From Novilysobacter antarcticus (GTDB lineage Bacteria; Pseudomonadota; Gammaproteobacteria; Xanthomonadales; Xanthomonadaceae): a stretch of DNA of 64,000 nucleotides. The stretch is taken from positions 558,001 to 622,000 of the forward strand of contig NZ_JAIEUJ010000002.1 in the NCBI RefSeq assembly GCF_019802285.1. Reading direction: 5' to 3'. The position numbers were made by a program, and so were the translations under genes. Shown piece by piece: positions 26,670-37,374 of this stretch. Position 1 is the stretch's first letter; each line of letters starts with the position of its first letter. The notes under the pieces are model-generated. The model searched no databases. It saw only the letters and a program-made list of their open reading frames with translations, and was not told where the DNA came from.

Positions 26670-27347
26670 TCAGCGCCCCGGCTCGTCGTCCCAGAGGATC
26701 TTGTGCAGTTGGAGCTGGAAGCGGACCGGCAACCGGTCGGCCACGATCCAGTCCGCCAGATCGCGCGCGCTGATCTGGTTGAAACTCGGCGAGAACATGA
26801 CGTCGCAAATTGCGGTCAGCCCGTGCTCCTCAACGATTCCGCGCGCCCAGTCGTAATCCTCGCGCGAGCAGATCACGAACTTGACCTGGTCATTCGCCGT
26901 CAGCTGGCCGATATTGCTCCACAGGTTGCGCTCCACCTCCGCGGAACCGGGCGTTTTCAGGTCCAGCACGCGGGACACACGCGTATCGACCGGGCTGATG
27001 TCGATCGAGCCGGAGGTCTCCAGCGATACCTCGTAGCCGGCGTCGCACAGGCGCTCCAGCAAGCCAATGCAACGCTTTTGCGCGAGCGGTTCGCCGCCGG
27101 TGACACAGACATGGCGCACGCCATGGCGCGCCACCTCGGCCAGGATGGCATCGATATCCCACCACTGCCCGCCATGGAATGCGTATGCGGTGTCGCAGTA
27201 CTGGCACCGCAACGGGCACCCGGTCAGTCGCACGAACACGGTCGGCCAGCCGATGCTGCGTGACTCGCCCTGCAAAGACAGGAAAATCTCGGTCAGGCGC
27301 AGGCGGTCAGGCGACAGTGCGCCCGCTTCGGAAGTAACAGGATTCAT
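26670..27347 (-). CDS. queE: QueE, 7-carboxy-7-deazaguanine synthase (radical SAM)
   Basis: Makes 7-carboxy-7-deazaguanine from 6-carboxytetrahydropterin. 225 residues. The radical-SAM cluster motif is C44-x3-C48-x2-C51 (CPLRCQYC), preceded by FLSLQGES and followed by TGGEPL, the SAM-binding GGE motif. It lies between cpoB and queC on the minus strand, at the end of the Tol-Pal gene block. The 43 bases from cpoB suggest read-through from that operon. Confidence 0.94.
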   Translation of the reverse strand: MNPVTSEAGALSPDRLRLTEIFLSLQGESRSIGWPTVFVRLTGCPLRCQYCDTAYAFHGGQWWDIDAILAEVARHGVRHVCVTGGEPLAQKRCIGLLERLCDAGYEVSLETSGSIDISPVDTRVSRVLDLKTPGSAEVERNLWSNIGQLTANDQVKFVICSREDYDWARGIVEEHGLTAICDVMFSPSFNQISARDLADWIVADRLPVRFQLQLHKILWDDEPGR

Positions 27348-27390
27348 CCGGCCATTTTAGCCGACGCGACAGATCGCGGGGCCGGCTGGA

Positions 27391-28194
27391 TCAGCGCAGA
27401 CGGCTGAGCTGGATCGCGCCGAGCCGGTCGGTGGCGATACGCGCGGCATCGCTGCCGGCAAAGCGCGTCGTGACCTCGGTAAGGGTGCGCTCGGCGGCTT
27501 CCTCGTCGCCCTGCCCCTGCTGCGCCAAACCGACCTTCAGCAATGCGCCCGGCGCCTTGTCGTGGGTGGGATAACGGTCAAGCAATGCCTTGAACTGGGT
27601 CACGGCCAACTTGTAATTCTGGGTGACGTAGTAGCTCTCGCCCAGCCAGTACAACGCGTTCGGCGCATACACGCCTTCCGGGTAATGACCGAGAAAGGAA
27701 TGGAACAACCGCGCGGACTCCGCGTACTCGCCGTTCTTCAGGGCATTGAACGCGGCATCGTAAGCCTCGCGCTCGCCCGCCCCCATCGCCACCGTTCCTG
27801 CGTCGCCATGCACGCTCGGGGCACGCTCGACCACAGGCTTTGCTGCCGGCGCATCGGCGGAGCCGATAGCTGCAGAAGTCCCTGGTGCCGCACCGCCTTC
27901 CAGATCCTCCAATCGCTGGTCGATGTCCAGGAACTGCGCGCGACTGGTGTCCTTGAGTTCGCCCAGTGAATGATTGAGCTCCTCGACCTGCGAGCGCAGC
28001 GATGTGACTTCTTCCTTGAGCATGTTCACCTGCCGCAGCAGGTCGACAGTCGCGTCATTGTTGCCGGCCTGCTGTTCCAGCACGCCGACCCGTTCGGCCA
28101 GGCTCATGCGCTGGGCAGAAACAGGTGCGGCGGCCACAAGGGCCGCCGCCGCAACCAGCGATGTCGCAATTGCAATAGACAATTTGCGCATCAT
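27391..28194 (-). CDS. cpoB: CpoB (YbgF), Tol-associated cell-division coordinator
   Basis: A 267-residue periplasmic protein. Signal peptide with cleavage near AAPVSAQ, an N-terminal trimerising coiled coil about residues 31-100 (MSLAERVGVLEQQ, VTSLRSQVEELNHSL), a Pro/Ala-rich linker, then three TPR motifs (YDAAFNALKNGEYAESARLF, YPEGVYAPNALYWLGESYY, YPTHDKAPGALLKVGLA). In E. coli CpoB links PBP1B and TolA during constriction. Its position after pal is the conserved one. Confidence 0.93.
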   Translation of the reverse strand: MMRKLSIAIATSLVAAAALVAAAPVSAQRMSLAERVGVLEQQAGNNDATVDLLRQVNMLKEEVTSLRSQVEELNHSLGELKDTSRAQFLDIDQRLEDLEGGAAPGTSAAIGSADAPAAKPVVERAPSVHGDAGTVAMGAGEREAYDAAFNALKNGEYAESARLFHSFLGHYPEGVYAPNALYWLGESYYVTQNYKLAVTQFKALLDRYPTHDKAPGALLKVGLAQQGQGDEEAAERTLTEVTTRFAGSDAARIATDRLGAIQLSRLR

Positions 28195-28203
28195 CAGTGC
28201 CTT

Positions 28204-28719
28204 TTACTTAGCGGTGTAGATAATCTCGACACGACGGTTCTTGGCCCAGCAGTCTTCGTTGGAAGCCGTGCAGACGGGGCGCTCTTCGCCGTAGCTGACC
28301 ACGTTCTGCTGGCCGCCGGAACCACCGTTGGCCTGGATCGCGGACGAAACGGAATTGCCGCGGCGCTCGCCCAGACCCATGTTGTATTCACGGCTGCCGC
28401 GCTCGTCGGCGTGGCCTTCCAGGGTCATGCGCGAGGACGGACGGTCACGCAGGTACTTGGCATGACAACCCACCAGAGCCTGGAACTCCGGACGCAGGGC
28501 GTCGCGATCCAGGTCGAAGTAGACCACGCGCTGGCGCAGGCAGGAGTCGGTATCCAGATCGTTGGGCCCGTACACGCCGGCGGCAGTGCCCGGAGTGGTC
28601 TGCGCACCCGGGGTGGTGGTGCCGGTGTCGACTGGGGGAGCTTCCTTGACCTTCTTGGAGCAGCCGATGGCAGCTGCGCAGAGCAGTGCGACCATCAGGA
28701 CACGGGTGGTGTTGTTCAT
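28204..28719 (-). CDS. pal: Pal, peptidoglycan-associated lipoprotein
   Basis: 171 residues from the ATG at 28719, which has GAGGAAAC directly upstream. The frame is open to 28845 but the extra part is not signal-like. The lipoprotein signal ends at AAIGC, with the modified cysteine followed by Ser-Lys-Lys. A Thr/Pro/Gly-rich linker leads to the OmpA-like peptidoglycan-binding domain: YFDLDRDALRPEF, LEGHADERGSREYN and LGERRGNSV. It holds the outer membrane to peptidoglycan and partners TolB. The 140 bases between tolB and pal are longer than elsewhere in the operon and could hold an internal promoter. Confidence 0.95.
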   Translation of the reverse strand: MNNTTRVLMVALLCAAAIGCSKKVKEAPPVDTGTTTPGAQTTPGTAAGVYGPNDLDTDSCLRQRVVYFDLDRDALRPEFQALVGCHAKYLRDRPSSRMTLEGHADERGSREYNMGLGERRGNSVSSAIQANGGSGGQQNVVSYGEERPVCTASNEDCWAKNRRVEIIYTAK

Positions 28720-28859
28720 TGTTGTTTCCTCGTCTTGGCGGAATGGGAGGGTGAAACGATGGAGCGGAACGGTGGTAAGAACAGTGAAACGAAAAGGCTT
28801 ACCTGGAAACGGTCCAACGGGTACTACGCGGCCAGCGATGCCCACTGATCAGGACGGCA

Positions 28860-30191
28860 TCACTGCGGCTTCCGGTATGGACCCCAGGCCGGTTCACGTA
28901 CATCGCCATCGGCCAGCACCAGACGCTGACGCACCCGGCCGTCGGATGACACCGCATAGAGCACACCCCGAGTGCCTTCCCGCGCAGCATAAATGATCAT
29001 CGCGCCATTAGGTGCGAAATCGGGTGACTCATCCAGCGAGCCCGGAGACAAAGTGCTCCAGCGCGGCGAACCGAGGCTGGAATCGGCCATGGCGATCCGG
29101 TAGGTATTGCCCGCGCCTTGTGCGGTAGCGAGTTTCTTGCCGTCGAAAGACAGCGACGGACTGGCGTTGTAGGTGCCCTGGAAAGTTACCCGGCTCGCAC
29201 TGCCACCGCTGGCGGGGACCTTGTAGATCTGCGGATTGCCGCCACGGTCGGACGTGAAGTAGATCTCGCTGCCGTCGGCGCTCCACTCCGGCTCGGTGTC
29301 GATGCCGAAGTGGTTGGTCAACTGGGTGAGCGCCTTGCTGCCCAGATCCATCACATAGATCTCGGGGTTGCCGCTGCGCGACAGGGTAAGCGCCAGGCGG
29401 CGGCCATCCGGGGAGAACGCCGGGGCACTGTTGATGCCGCGGAACTTGGACAGAACCTCGCGGCTGCCCGTGCTGATGTTCTGCACGTAGATCGCCGAAT
29501 TGCCGCTTTCGAAGCTGACATAGGCGAGCTTGTTGCCATCCGGGCTCCAGGCCGGCGAGAGCAGTGGTTCGGGCGAGCTGACCACGGTCTGCGGGTTGTA
29601 TCCATCCGAGTCGGCCACCATCAGCGAATAGCTGGTGGAGCGGCCGACGCCCTTGGCGGTGATGTAGGCGATGCGGGTAAAGAAGGCGCCCGGCACGCCG
29701 AGGATCTTCTCGTACACGGCATCGGCGATCTGATGCGCCACGTCGCGCATCGCAGTGCCGCGAGCGGTCATCGCAAAACCAAGCAGTCGCTGCTGGCTGG
29801 CGACGTCGAACAGTTCGTACTCGACCCGGTAGCCGCCGCTGGCATCCACCACCCGCCCGACCAGCAGGTAGTCCTGGTTGAGCGCTCGCCAAGTGGGGTA
29901 ATTCACCTCGCTGCCGCGGGTTGGACGCTCAACCAGATCGGCCTCGCGCAAGGTGCGGAACTGGCCGGAACGGTTCAGATCGGCCGCGATCACGGCCGCC
30001 ACGTCGGTCTCGGGCGCCTTGCCACTGCCCTGATAGGGCATCGGCACGATGGCGATGGGAAGGGCCGACGCGCTGCCGCCGACGATATCCAGTTCCAGGC
30101 CGCGTTGCTGCGCCATCGATGAGAAGGGCAGCATGAACAGGAGAGTCAGGATCGCAAACAGCGCAGGCAGTCTCGGGGTGATTCGTTTCAT
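28860..30191 (-). CDS. tolB: TolB, periplasmic beta-propeller of the Tol-Pal system
   Basis: 443 residues from the ATG at 30191, which begins the signal peptide [19 protein letters not shown]. An N-terminal TolB-N domain (about 28-160) precedes six propeller blades with the recurring pattern SPDG..LA, e.g. [30 protein letters not shown] and [16 protein letters not shown]. It shuttles between Pal and TolA. The gene follows tolA by 95 bases. Confidence 0.95.
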   Translation of the reverse strand: MKRITPRLPALFAILTLLFMLPFSSMAQQRGLELDIVGGSASALPIAIVPMPYQGSGKAPETDVAAVIAADLNRSGQFRTLREADLVERPTRGSEVNYPTWRALNQDYLLVGRVVDASGGYRVEYELFDVASQQRLLGFAMTARGTAMRDVAHQIADAVYEKILGVPGAFFTRIAYITAKGVGRSTSYSLMVADSDGYNPQTVVSSPEPLLSPAWSPDGNKLAYVSFESGNSAIYVQNISTGSREVLSKFRGINSAPAFSPDGRRLALTLSRSGNPEIYVMDLGSKALTQLTNHFGIDTEPEWSADGSEIYFTSDRGGNPQIYKVPASGGSASRVTFQGTYNASPSLSFDGKKLATAQGAGNTYRIAMADSSLGSPRWSTLSPGSLDESPDFAPNGAMIIYAAREGTRGVLYAVSSDGRVRQRLVLADGDVREPAWGPYRKPQ

Positions 30192-30286
30192 TCGGCAAGT
30201 CCCGTGGTGAGGCTGAAGGTGTACCAGCATCCGTGTGAACGCTTTCTCAAAGCTGAACGCGGGGATGCGGTGAAAGCGGTGGAAAA

Positions 30287-31297
30287 CTAGCGGTCGGCAG
30301 CCTGGAAATTGAGCGTCAGCGTGCGTGCGAAGACCGATTCAAAGCCCGCATACGGCAGCGGTTGAGCCTTCAGGACGGCGGCCTCAATCGATCGCCGGCC
30401 CTGTTCATCGTAGGCGCACGGCGAAGACACTTTCGCGCTCGTAACCTCGCCGCCTCGCAGCTGCTTGATGACGATGGTGCACCTGGACCCAAGCGGCACC
30501 GTTTCCGGGCGGGTCCATTTGGATACGATCGCCTGTTGCAGGGCGGCCGCATATTGCGATTCCAATCCGGTATCGCGGCCGTTGTTTCCTGGCGGCGGAC
30601 TGGCGTTGGACGCGCCGGCGCTCTCGGTGCTGCGACTGGCAGCACGCGCCTGTGCGTCCGCCACCTGCTTGAGCTTCTGTTCCGCCAGTTTGATCTCGCG
30701 TTCGGCCTCGGCGCGCTTGCGCTTGATTTCGGCGAGTTTCTTCTCGCGCTCCTCGGTCTCCTTCGCCTCCTTGGCCTGCTCGGCCAGCCGGCGCTTGCGT
30801 TCGGCCTCCTGCTGGCGCTCACGCTCGGTCAGGTCCACCTGCGCTTGACGACGCTTTTCTTCCTGCAGCTTCTTCTCGTCCGAGGGCGTCGGGGTCGGCA
30901 TGGCGACCACCTCGGCCTGCTCGGTCGTATCGGGTTTGGGGATGAAATCCTGAGGCTTGGACTGCGGCGGGGTCGGCGAATCCTCCGGGACCGGCGACGG
31001 CAGCGGCTGCGGTTGCGGAGTCGGCGCGGGAGGTGATTCAACCGGCTCGTCCACGGGCTCGTCGATCGGCTCCGGCAAGGCTTGGGCCGGCTCGGGTCGA
31101 TCCTCGAGCACGCTTTGCATGGCAGCGGACAACGCGTTGGCATCCACCAGGTCGGCTTCCACCGGCGAACCCGCCGCCGACTGTGGCGCAGCACTGCGCG
31201 TCCAGAGCATGCCAGCGAACATGAGGGCAAACAGGACAACGTGCAGGATGATCGCCAGCACGATGGCCTGTTGGGTGTCGGCGCGCGTTTCCCTCAC
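30287..31297 (-). CDS. tolA: TolA, inner-membrane to outer-membrane linker
   Basis: 336 residues: one N-terminal transmembrane helix ([19 protein letters not shown]), a Pro/Glu-rich stretch, a long charged helix of Lys/Glu/Arg/Ala repeats (domain II), then a compact C-terminal domain with [15 protein letters not shown]. The C-terminal domain reaches Pal/TolB and the helix spans the periplasm. The start is GTG, overlapping the tolR stop by four bases (GTGA), so translation is coupled. The central helix is shorter than in E. coli TolA (421 residues), as is usual in this family. Confidence 0.93.
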   Translation of the reverse strand: MRETRADTQQAIVLAIILHVVLFALMFAGMLWTRSAAPQSAAGSPVEADLVDANALSAAMQSVLEDRPEPAQALPEPIDEPVDEPVESPPAPTPQPQPLPSPVPEDSPTPPQSKPQDFIPKPDTTEQAEVVAMPTPTPSDEKKLQEEKRRQAQVDLTERERQQEAERKRRLAEQAKEAKETEEREKKLAEIKRKRAEAEREIKLAEQKLKQVADAQARAASRSTESAGASNASPPPGNNGRDTGLESQYAAALQQAIVSKWTRPETVPLGSRCTIVIKQLRGGEVTSAKVSSPCAYDEQGRRSIEAAVLKAQPLPYAGFESVFARTLTLNFQAADR

Positions 31298-31734
31298 TTG
31301 GGCGGAGTCTCCGCCTGCCGGGTCAGCAACGACACGCGCGGCACGTTGGCCGACTGCAGCAGTGCCATCGCGTTGAGCACAACCTCGTAGTTGGCCGCGC
31401 GGTCGCCGGCCACGTACACCGGCACGTCGGGATTGTTGTTGACGAAGGCGGCTACCCGGGCGGACAGCTCAGCGGGCTGCATGGCCTCCTGCGGCGCGCC
31501 CTGCAGGGTCAGGAAGTAGTTGCCGTCCGCATCCACGCTTACCACCACGGGCTCCTGCTTCTGGGCGAGGCTCTTGGCGTTGGAACGCGGCAGCTCCACG
31601 CCCACACCCAGGTTCATCAGCGGTGCGGTGACCATGAAAATGATCAGCAGCACCAGCATGACGTCGATGTAGGGGACCACGTTGATCTCGGCCTTGAGTT
31701 GGCGCTTGCGGCGTCGTCGGTAGGGGGCGGACAT
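31294..31734 (-). CDS. tolR: TolR, proton-channel partner of TolQ
   Basis: 146 residues of the ExbD/TolR family. A basic N-terminus (YRRRRKRQLKAEIN) precedes one transmembrane helix with the essential proton-binding aspartate at D24 (VPYIDVMLVLLIIF). A periplasmic domain ends PRVSLLTR. With TolQ it converts the proton gradient into movement of TolA. It sits 79 bases after tolQ and overlaps tolA. Confidence 0.95.
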   Translation of the reverse strand: MSAPYRRRRKRQLKAEINVVPYIDVMLVLLIIFMVTAPLMNLGVGVELPRSNAKSLAQKQEPVVVSVDADGNYFLTLQGAPQEAMQPAELSARVAAFVNNNPDVPVYVAGDRAANYEVVLNAMALLQSANVPRVSLLTRQAETPPK

Positions 31735-31814
31735 AGGACGTTTCCGGATTCTTGGGGCGGCGGGGGGTCAGGGCCAGCGGGTGCGCGCGGAAGCAAAGGC
31801 GCGCACGCCGTCGG

Positions 31815-32597
31815 TCACTCCTGCGGCACCTGGCGCTCCAGGATCGAGGAGAACTCCTCGGAGAAGGCGTCATACCGCACCGCGATGCGCTCGACCTTGG
31901 TGGCGAACCGGTTGTATGCCCAGACCGCCGGAATCGCGGCAAACAGGCCCATCGCGGTTGCAATCAGGGCCTCGGAGATGCCCGGGGCGACGCTGGCGAT
32001 GGTCGCCTCGGTGACATTGGCCAGGCCCTGGAAGGAGATCATGATCCCCCATACGGTGCCGAACAGGCCAACGTAGGGCGCGATCGAGCCGACGTTGGCG
32101 AGGAACTCGAGGTTGCGCTCCAGGCCGTCCAGCTCGCGCGCGCTGGCCACGCGCATGCCGCGCTGCGCCGTCTCCAGCTGCATGCGCGTATCGGCGACCC
32201 GGCGCTGGCGGGAGAACTCGCGGAAGCCACTTTCGAAGATCGACTCCATGCCTCCGGTATCGCGGTTGCGGCTGGTCGCGCCGGCGTAGAGCTTGCTCAG
32301 CTCGGTGCCCGACCAGAAGCGCTCCTCGAAGGTCTCCGCTTCGCGCTCGGCGCGGTTGAGCACCTTGGTCTTGCGGAAGATGATCACCCACGAGGCGATG
32401 GAGGCGAATAACAACAACAGCATCACCAGCTGGACCGGCAAGGAGGCATGCAGGATCAGCTGGAGGATGTCGAGACCGCCGTCGCTGGTGATCGCAGGCG
32501 GCAGCGTGGCCGCCAGGTTGGTGCTCGCGCTGGCGGCCTCCTCGGGCAGGGGTTCGACGGCGGTGGCGGCCTGCATCAGGCTCAGCATTGGGGTCAT
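31815..32597 (-). CDS. tolQ: TolQ, proton-channel subunit
   Basis: 260 residues, ExbB/TolQ family. Three membrane helices: about 48-68 (LVMLLLLFASIASWVIIF), then two in the C-terminal half (YVGLFGTVWGIMISFQGL and ISEALIATAMGLFAAIPAVWAY). The polar helix faces contain the conserved Thr residues of the ion path. I chose the ATG at 32597. The frame runs on to 32774 inside the ybgC end but has no signal there. The N-terminal 45 residues are longer and more acidic than in E. coli TolQ. Confidence 0.93.
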   Translation of the reverse strand: MTPMLSLMQAATAVEPLPEEAASASTNLAATLPPAITSDGGLDILQLILHASLPVQLVMLLLLFASIASWVIIFRKTKVLNRAEREAETFEERFWSGTELSKLYAGATSRNRDTGGMESIFESGFREFSRQRRVADTRMQLETAQRGMRVASARELDGLERNLEFLANVGSIAPYVGLFGTVWGIMISFQGLANVTEATIASVAPGISEALIATAMGLFAAIPAVWAYNRFATKVERIAVRYDAFSEEFSSILERQVPQE

Positions 32598-32694
32598 GCC
32601 TGGATCTCCGGTGCCCGGTGCGGGGGCGATAAATGCGTTGGATTGGGGATGGAACCTTGGATCTGTATTTTCTTGTTGCGGTGTCTCATGGCGC

Positions 32695-33135
32695 TCAGGT
32701 CGCGGGAAGCTGCTGCGCCTGCAACGCCTCCAGCAATGGCGAGGGGATCGCCCGTGGCCGGAAACCCGTCGCATCCAGGGCGGCGATCCGCACGGTCGCT
32801 GTCAGCAACAGCCGTCCCTCGCAGCGCACCTCCTGCACGAACACCGCACTGGCGCGGCGGCACTCCTGCAGCCCGACGCCGACCTGCAGCACGTCGTCCA
32901 GCCGCGCCGGCTTGAGGAAATCCATCTCCATCGCCCGGACGGCGAATACCAGACCATGCTCATGGCGCAGGAGTTCCTGGCCGTAGCCCTGCTCGCGCAT
33001 CCACTCGCTGCGCGCCCGCTCCAGAAAGGCGACGTAGCGCGCGTGGTAGACCACGCCACCAGCGTCGGTATCTTCCCAGTAAACCCGGACCGGAAGGCTG
33101 AACGCAGGCATAGCGAAGGGCTCCAAGGACGTCAT
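32695..33135 (-). CDS. ybgC: YbgC, acyl-CoA thioesterase of the tol operon
   Basis: A hot-dog fold thioesterase of 146 residues, the usual first gene of tol-pal operons, thought to act on acyl-CoA or acyl-ACP near the phospholipid machinery. The catalytic motif VYWEDTDAGGVVYHARY has the active-site Asp at D24. Met1 and Met9 are both possible starts; MPAFSLPVRVYWEDTD is the more usual family start. It lies 14 bases after ruvB and 97 bases before tolQ, a gap that may hold a tol promoter. Confidence 0.92.
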   Translation of the reverse strand: MTSLEPFAMPAFSLPVRVYWEDTDAGGVVYHARYVAFLERARSEWMREQGYGQELLRHEHGLVFAVRAMEMDFLKPARLDDVLQVGVGLQECRRASAVFVQEVRCEGRLLLTATVRIAALDATGFRPRAIPSPLLEALQAQQLPAT

Positions 33136-33149
33136 GGCGAAGGGACCGC

Positions 33150-34214
33150 CTACTGGCGGGGCGAACCCGGGACGGCATCGCCGGGAACGGGATCGTCGAA
33201 AAGCTCGCCCACCGGCACCCGCGGGGTCAGGCCGATGTGCCGGTAGGCTTTCGGCGATGCGATGCGGCCGCGGGCGGTGCGGATCAGGTAGCCCTGCTGG
33301 ATCAGGTACGGCTCGATGACATCCTCCAGCGTACCGCGCTCCTCGCTGAGCGCAGCGGCGAGCGATTCCACCCCAACCGGGCCTCCATCGAAAGATTGGA
33401 TGATCGTGCGCAGCAGGCGGCGGTCCAGCTCGTCGAACCCTTCCGGGTCCACCTTCAACATCTCCATCGCGGCGATCGCGGTGGCGTGGTCAATCACGCC
33501 GCCGGCGCGCACCTGGGCGAAGTCGCGGACCCGCCGCAGCAGCCGGTTGGCGATCCGCGGCGTGCCACGCGAGCGCTTGGCGATCTCGGCCGCGCCCTCC
33601 GGCGCGCACGCGATATCGAGGATGCCGGCGGAGCGGCGCACGATCCGGGTCAATTCCTCGGGGCTGTAGAACTCCAGCCGTTGGACGATGCCGAAGCGGT
33701 CGCGCAGCGGCGCGGTCAGCAGTCCGGCGCGGGTGGTCGCGCCAATCAGGGTGAAGGGCGGCAGGTCGAGCTTGATCGAGCGCGCGGCCGGGCCCTCGCC
33801 GATCATGATGTCGAGCTGGTAGTCCTCCATCGCCGGGTAGAGCACTTCCTCGATCGCCGGTGAAAGACGGTGGATCTCATCGACAAACAGCACATCAAAC
33901 GGTTGCAGGTTGGTCAGCAACGCGGCGAGATCGCCGGCCTTCTCGATCACCGGCCCGGAGGTCTGGCGCAGGCCGACCCCCAGCTCGTTGGCGATGACGT
34001 GGCTCAGGGTGGTCTTGCCCAGGCCGGGAGGTCCGAAGATCAGGACGTGGTCGAGCGCCTCGCCACGCCCCTTGGCGGCCTCGATGTAGATCTTCATCTG
34101 CTCGCGGACGGGCACCTGGCCGAGGTATTCGTCCAGCCGCCGGGGCCGGATCGAGGTCTCGAGGGCATCGTCCTCGGAGGTGGCGTCTGGGGCGATGATG
34201 CGGTCCTCATTCAT
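33150..34214 (-). CDS. ruvB: RuvB, Holliday-junction branch-migration ATPase
   Basis: 354 residues from the ATG at 34214 ([10 protein letters not shown]). Walker A GPPGLGKT at 61-68, Walker [10 protein letters not shown], sensor ATTRAGLL and the C-terminal winged helix ending [12 protein letters not shown] tail of about 18 residues after the usual end is acidic and Pro-rich. It works with RuvA and RuvC, whose genes are upstream, but kup intervenes. The 54 bases to kup contain no terminator. Confidence 0.96.
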   Translation of the reverse strand: MNEDRIIAPDATSEDDALETSIRPRRLDEYLGQVPVREQMKIYIEAAKGRGEALDHVLIFGPPGLGKTTLSHVIANELGVGLRQTSGPVIEKAGDLAALLTNLQPFDVLFVDEIHRLSPAIEEVLYPAMEDYQLDIMIGEGPAARSIKLDLPPFTLIGATTRAGLLTAPLRDRFGIVQRLEFYSPEELTRIVRRSAGILDIACAPEGAAEIAKRSRGTPRIANRLLRRVRDFAQVRAGGVIDHATAIAAMEMLKVDPEGFDELDRRLLRTIIQSFDGGPVGVESLAAALSEERGTLEDVIEPYLIQQGYLIRTARGRIASPKAYRHIGLTPRVPVGELFDDPVPGDAVPGSPRQ

Positions 34215-34268
34215 CGCGCTATGGTCGCATGGCGCGAGGCGCCGGACATCGCCCACGCCACGACGTAA

Positions 34269-36197
34269 TCAGATCTCCACCTGCGAGCCGAGCTCGACCA
34301 GCCGGTTGCCCGGGATCCGGAAGAACCCCGTCGCCGGGGCGGCGTTGCGGTGCATGAAGGCGAACAGTTTGTCGCGCCACACAGGCATTCCACCGCGCGC
34401 CGCGGCCACCACCGTCTCGTGGCTGGCGAAGTAGGTCGTCTCCATCGGATCAAACGCGATGCCGTCCCCCTGGTCGCAGGAGCGCATCAGCGCCAGCGGC
34501 ACGTCGGGGGTTTCCATGAAGCCGAAGCGCACCACCACGCGGTAGAAGTCATCGCCGATCGCGTCGATCTGAAGACGCCGCTCGCTGGGGGAGTAAGGCA
34601 CCTTCAGCGTGTCCACCGTCAGGAACACGTTGCGCTCGTGCAGCACCTTGTTGTGCTTGAGGTTGTGCAGCAGCGCGTGGGGCACCACTCCCTTCTCCGC
34701 AGTCAGGAACACCGCGGTGCCGGGCACCCGCACCGGCGGCGCCAGCATCAGGCCGGGCAGGAAGCTTCCCAGTTGGATGCCGCCCTTCTGCATCTCCTCG
34801 CGCAGCAGCTCACGGCCACGGCGCCAGGTGCGCAGCAGGGTGAACAGGACGATGCCGAGCGCCAGCGGGAACCAGCCGCCCTGCATGATCTTGGCGCCGT
34901 TGGCGATCACGAAACCGATGTCGCCAATGATGAAGATCACGCACAAGGGCAGCACCCAGCGGCGCAGATTCTTCCAGGTCGCCTGGGCAACAATGGCCAG
35001 CAGCAGGGTGTCGATCAGCATCGTGCCCGACACCGACACGCCATAGGCGGTCGCCAGGGAGGACGAGTTGCCGAACGCCAGCACCAGGGCGATCACCACC
35101 GTCATCATTCCCCAGTTGACCGCGGGGATGTAGATCTGTCCGATCGTGTCGCTGGAGGTGTGCTTGGTGTGCATGCGCGGGATGTAACCCAGCTGCATGG
35201 CTTGGCGGGTCACCGAAAACGCACCGGTTATGACCGACTGCGAGGCGATCACCGTGGCCATCGTCGCCAGCACAACCATCGGCATCCGCGCCCACTCCGG
35301 CACGCCGACATAGAACGGGTTGCGGATCGCGGCCGGATCCTCCAGCACCAGCGCGCCCTGGCCCAGGTAATTGATCACCAGGGCCGGCAGCACGAACCAG
35401 TACCACGCGTAGCGGATCGGCTTGGCGCCGAAATGACCCATGTCGGTGTAGATCGCCTCTCCACCCGTCACCGCCAACACCACGGCACCGAGAATGAAGA
35501 TGCCGTGCCAGTGGTGGACCGCAAAGAACTCCACCGCCCACAGGGGATTCACCGCCTGCAGCACCTGCGGTGCATGGGTAATGTTGAGGATCCCGAGCGC
35601 CGCCAGTGACAGGAACCAGATCCCGGTGATCGGCCCGAATACCTTGCCCACCCGCGCGCTGCCAAAACGCTGGCTGGCAAACAGCGCCACAAGGACAACC
35701 ACGGTCAACGGGACCACCCAGGCGCCAAATTCAGGTGCGATCACCTCCAGCCCTTCCAGCGCGGACAGCACCGAGATGGCCGGCGTGATGACCCCGTCGC
35801 CGAAGAACAGCGCAGCGCCGAAAACACCCAGGATGCCGACCCCGTAGGCCGAGCGCGAGCCTTTGGGCAGGGTCCGCTGCGCCAGCGCCATCAGGGCCAT
35901 GATGCCGCCCTCGCCCTCGTTGTCGGCGCGCATGATGATGGTCACGTACTTGACCGTGACCACCAGCATCAACGCCCAGAACACCAGTGAGAGTACCCCC
36001 AGCACGGTGTCGTGGTTGGCGGTCAACCCGTAATGCGGACTGAAGGCCTCGCGCAGGGTGTACAGCGGGCTGGTGCCGATGTCGCCGAAAACGACGCCGA
36101 TCGCAGCCAGCATCAATCCCGCCAGGCCGGCCTTGCCGTGGCCCGGAGCATCGCCGCGGGTGCCGTTGCTCGGAACGGGAATCTTCGGTGTCGACAT
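34269..36197 (-). CDS. kup: Kup, low-affinity potassium uptake protein
   Basis: 642 residues with about twelve membrane helices in the first 440 and a cytoplasmic C-terminal domain, as in E. coli Kup/TrkD (622). The family motif [19 protein letters not shown] lies in the first helix, followed by GEGGIMAL and [16 protein letters not shown]. It imports K+ with protons. Its gene separates ruvA from ruvB on the same strand. Confidence 0.95.
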   Translation of the reverse strand: MSTPKIPVPSNGTRGDAPGHGKAGLAGLMLAAIGVVFGDIGTSPLYTLREAFSPHYGLTANHDTVLGVLSLVFWALMLVVTVKYVTIIMRADNEGEGGIMALMALAQRTLPKGSRSAYGVGILGVFGAALFFGDGVITPAISVLSALEGLEVIAPEFGAWVVPLTVVVLVALFASQRFGSARVGKVFGPITGIWFLSLAALGILNITHAPQVLQAVNPLWAVEFFAVHHWHGIFILGAVVLAVTGGEAIYTDMGHFGAKPIRYAWYWFVLPALVINYLGQGALVLEDPAAIRNPFYVGVPEWARMPMVVLATMATVIASQSVITGAFSVTRQAMQLGYIPRMHTKHTSSDTIGQIYIPAVNWGMMTVVIALVLAFGNSSSLATAYGVSVSGTMLIDTLLLAIVAQATWKNLRRWVLPLCVIFIIGDIGFVIANGAKIMQGGWFPLALGIVLFTLLRTWRRGRELLREEMQKGGIQLGSFLPGLMLAPPVRVPGTAVFLTAEKGVVPHALLHNLKHNKVLHERNVFLTVDTLKVPYSPSERRLQIDAIGDDFYRVVVRFGFMETPDVPLALMRSCDQGDGIAFDPMETTYFASHETVVAAARGGMPVWRDKLFAFMHRNAAPATGFFRIPGNRLVELGSQVEI

Positions 36198-36239
36198 GGA
36201 GGCGGTTGGGTCAGGTCTGGAGCGTTGGAAACTTCACGC

Positions 36240-36833
36240 TCAACGAAGCGCGGACTGTAACGCCTTGCGGATGATGGTGGCCGCATCGTCGGCCGCCCCC
36301 GGGGACGCGTCACGCACCATACGCGCCGCTTCGGCGGGTTTGTAGCCCAGTTGCTGCAGGGCGATGACCGCCTCGCTCTGTGGATCGCGGGGGGTATCGG
36401 ACGGTGACAGGATCACGCCCTCTCCGCCCATGTCGCCGGCGCGGTCGCGCAATTCGACCACCATGCGCTCGGCGGTTTTCTTGCCGATGCCGGGAATGCG
36501 GCACAAGGCGGTCACGTCACTGGCCTGCACCGTGCGGACGAAATCATCCACGCTGATCCCCGACAGGATCGCCAGCGCGATCTTCGCGCCGATGCCCTTG
36601 ACCTTCTGGACCTCGCGGAATAACTGGCGCTCGGAATCGCGCAGGAAACCGTACAGCGACACGCTGTCTTCCTTCTGCGCGTAGTGGGTGAACAGCGAGA
36701 CTTCCCGGCCCAGCTCGGGCAGGTCGTAGAAGGTGCTCATCGGTGCCTCCAGTTCGTAGCCCACGCCATTGACGTCCACTACCAGCCACGGCGGCTGCTT
36801 GTGGATGACGTTGCCTTTGAGTCTGCCGATCAT
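36240..36833 (-). CDS. ruvA: RuvA, Holliday-junction binding protein
   Basis: 197 residues from the ATG at 36833. [28 protein letters not shown] is the OB-fold domain (described here in two parts: [10 protein letters not shown] and [12 protein letters not shown]). The two helix-hairpin-helix motifs are [13 protein letters not shown] and [16 protein letters not shown], and the C-terminal RuvB-contact domain is [16 protein letters not shown]. The frame continues far upstream, but only as a shadow of ruvC. The four-base overlap with the ruvC stop (ATGA) fixes the start. Confidence 0.96.
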   Translation of the reverse strand: MIGRLKGNVIHKQPPWLVVDVNGVGYELEAPMSTFYDLPELGREVSLFTHYAQKEDSVSLYGFLRDSERQLFREVQKVKGIGAKIALAILSGISVDDFVRTVQASDVTALCRIPGIGKKTAERMVVELRDRAGDMGGEGVILSPSDTPRDPQSEAVIALQQLGYKPAEAARMVRDASPGAADDAATIIRKALQSALR

Positions 36834-37357
36834 GTGCCGCGTCTCCGTAACTGGGTCACCGCCAGCCCGGTGCGGGCCGCGGTTGCACTCATGTGCGCGT
36901 GGGTCAGGGCGACCGCGAGAGCGTCGGCGGCGTCGGCCTGCAACTTCATCGCGGACAGGTTCAGCAGCAGCCGGACCATGTGCTGGACCTGCAGCTTGTC
37001 CGCCGCGCCCTTGCCGACCAGCGACTGCTTGATCACCCGCGGGGCGTACTCGCTGATGGCCAGCTTGCGGCGGACCACCGTGGCCATCGCCGCGCCCCGG
37101 GCGTGGCCGAGCTTGAGCGCCGACATCGCCGACTTGTCCATGAACACCGTCTCGATGGCGACCTGGTGGGGCTGCCACTGGTCGAGCACGCGCTCCAGCC
37201 CGTCGCACAGCAGGCCCAGGCGTGCCGGGAAGTCCGGTGCAGACAGCAGTTTGAGCGCCTCGCAGTGCACGTAGCGGCAGCGCCCGTCGCTGCCCACGTC
37301 GATCACCCCGATTCCCGTCCACTGGGAACCGGGATCAATGCCCAGGATGCGGATCAC
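36830..37357 (-). CDS. ruvC: RuvC, Holliday-junction resolvase
   Basis: 175 residues. The four acidic catalytic residues are D8 (ILGIDPG), E69 (VAIETVF), D142 and D145 (ADAADAL), as in E. coli RuvC. It resolves junctions held by RuvAB. It follows yebC by 17 bases and overlaps ruvA. I looked for a LexA operator in front of it and found none. Confidence 0.96.
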   Translation of the reverse strand: MIRILGIDPGSQWTGIGVIDVGSDGRCRYVHCEALKLLSAPDFPARLGLLCDGLERVLDQWQPHQVAIETVFMDKSAMSALKLGHARGAAMATVVRRKLAISEYAPRVIKQSLVGKGAADKLQVQHMVRLLLNLSAMKLQADAADALAVALTHAHMSATAARTGLAVTQLRRRGT

Positions 37358-37374
37358 GTCGCCGGCCCACGCCC

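Noticed and set aside
34350-35609. 419-residue His/Gln/Arg-rich frame antisense to kup
   Set aside because: Composition is that of a reversed membrane protein gene; no motif.
36834-37322. Upstream extension of the ruvA frame
   Set aside because: Overlaps ruvC in another frame; Arg/Gly-rich, no domain. RuvA begins at MIGRLKG.
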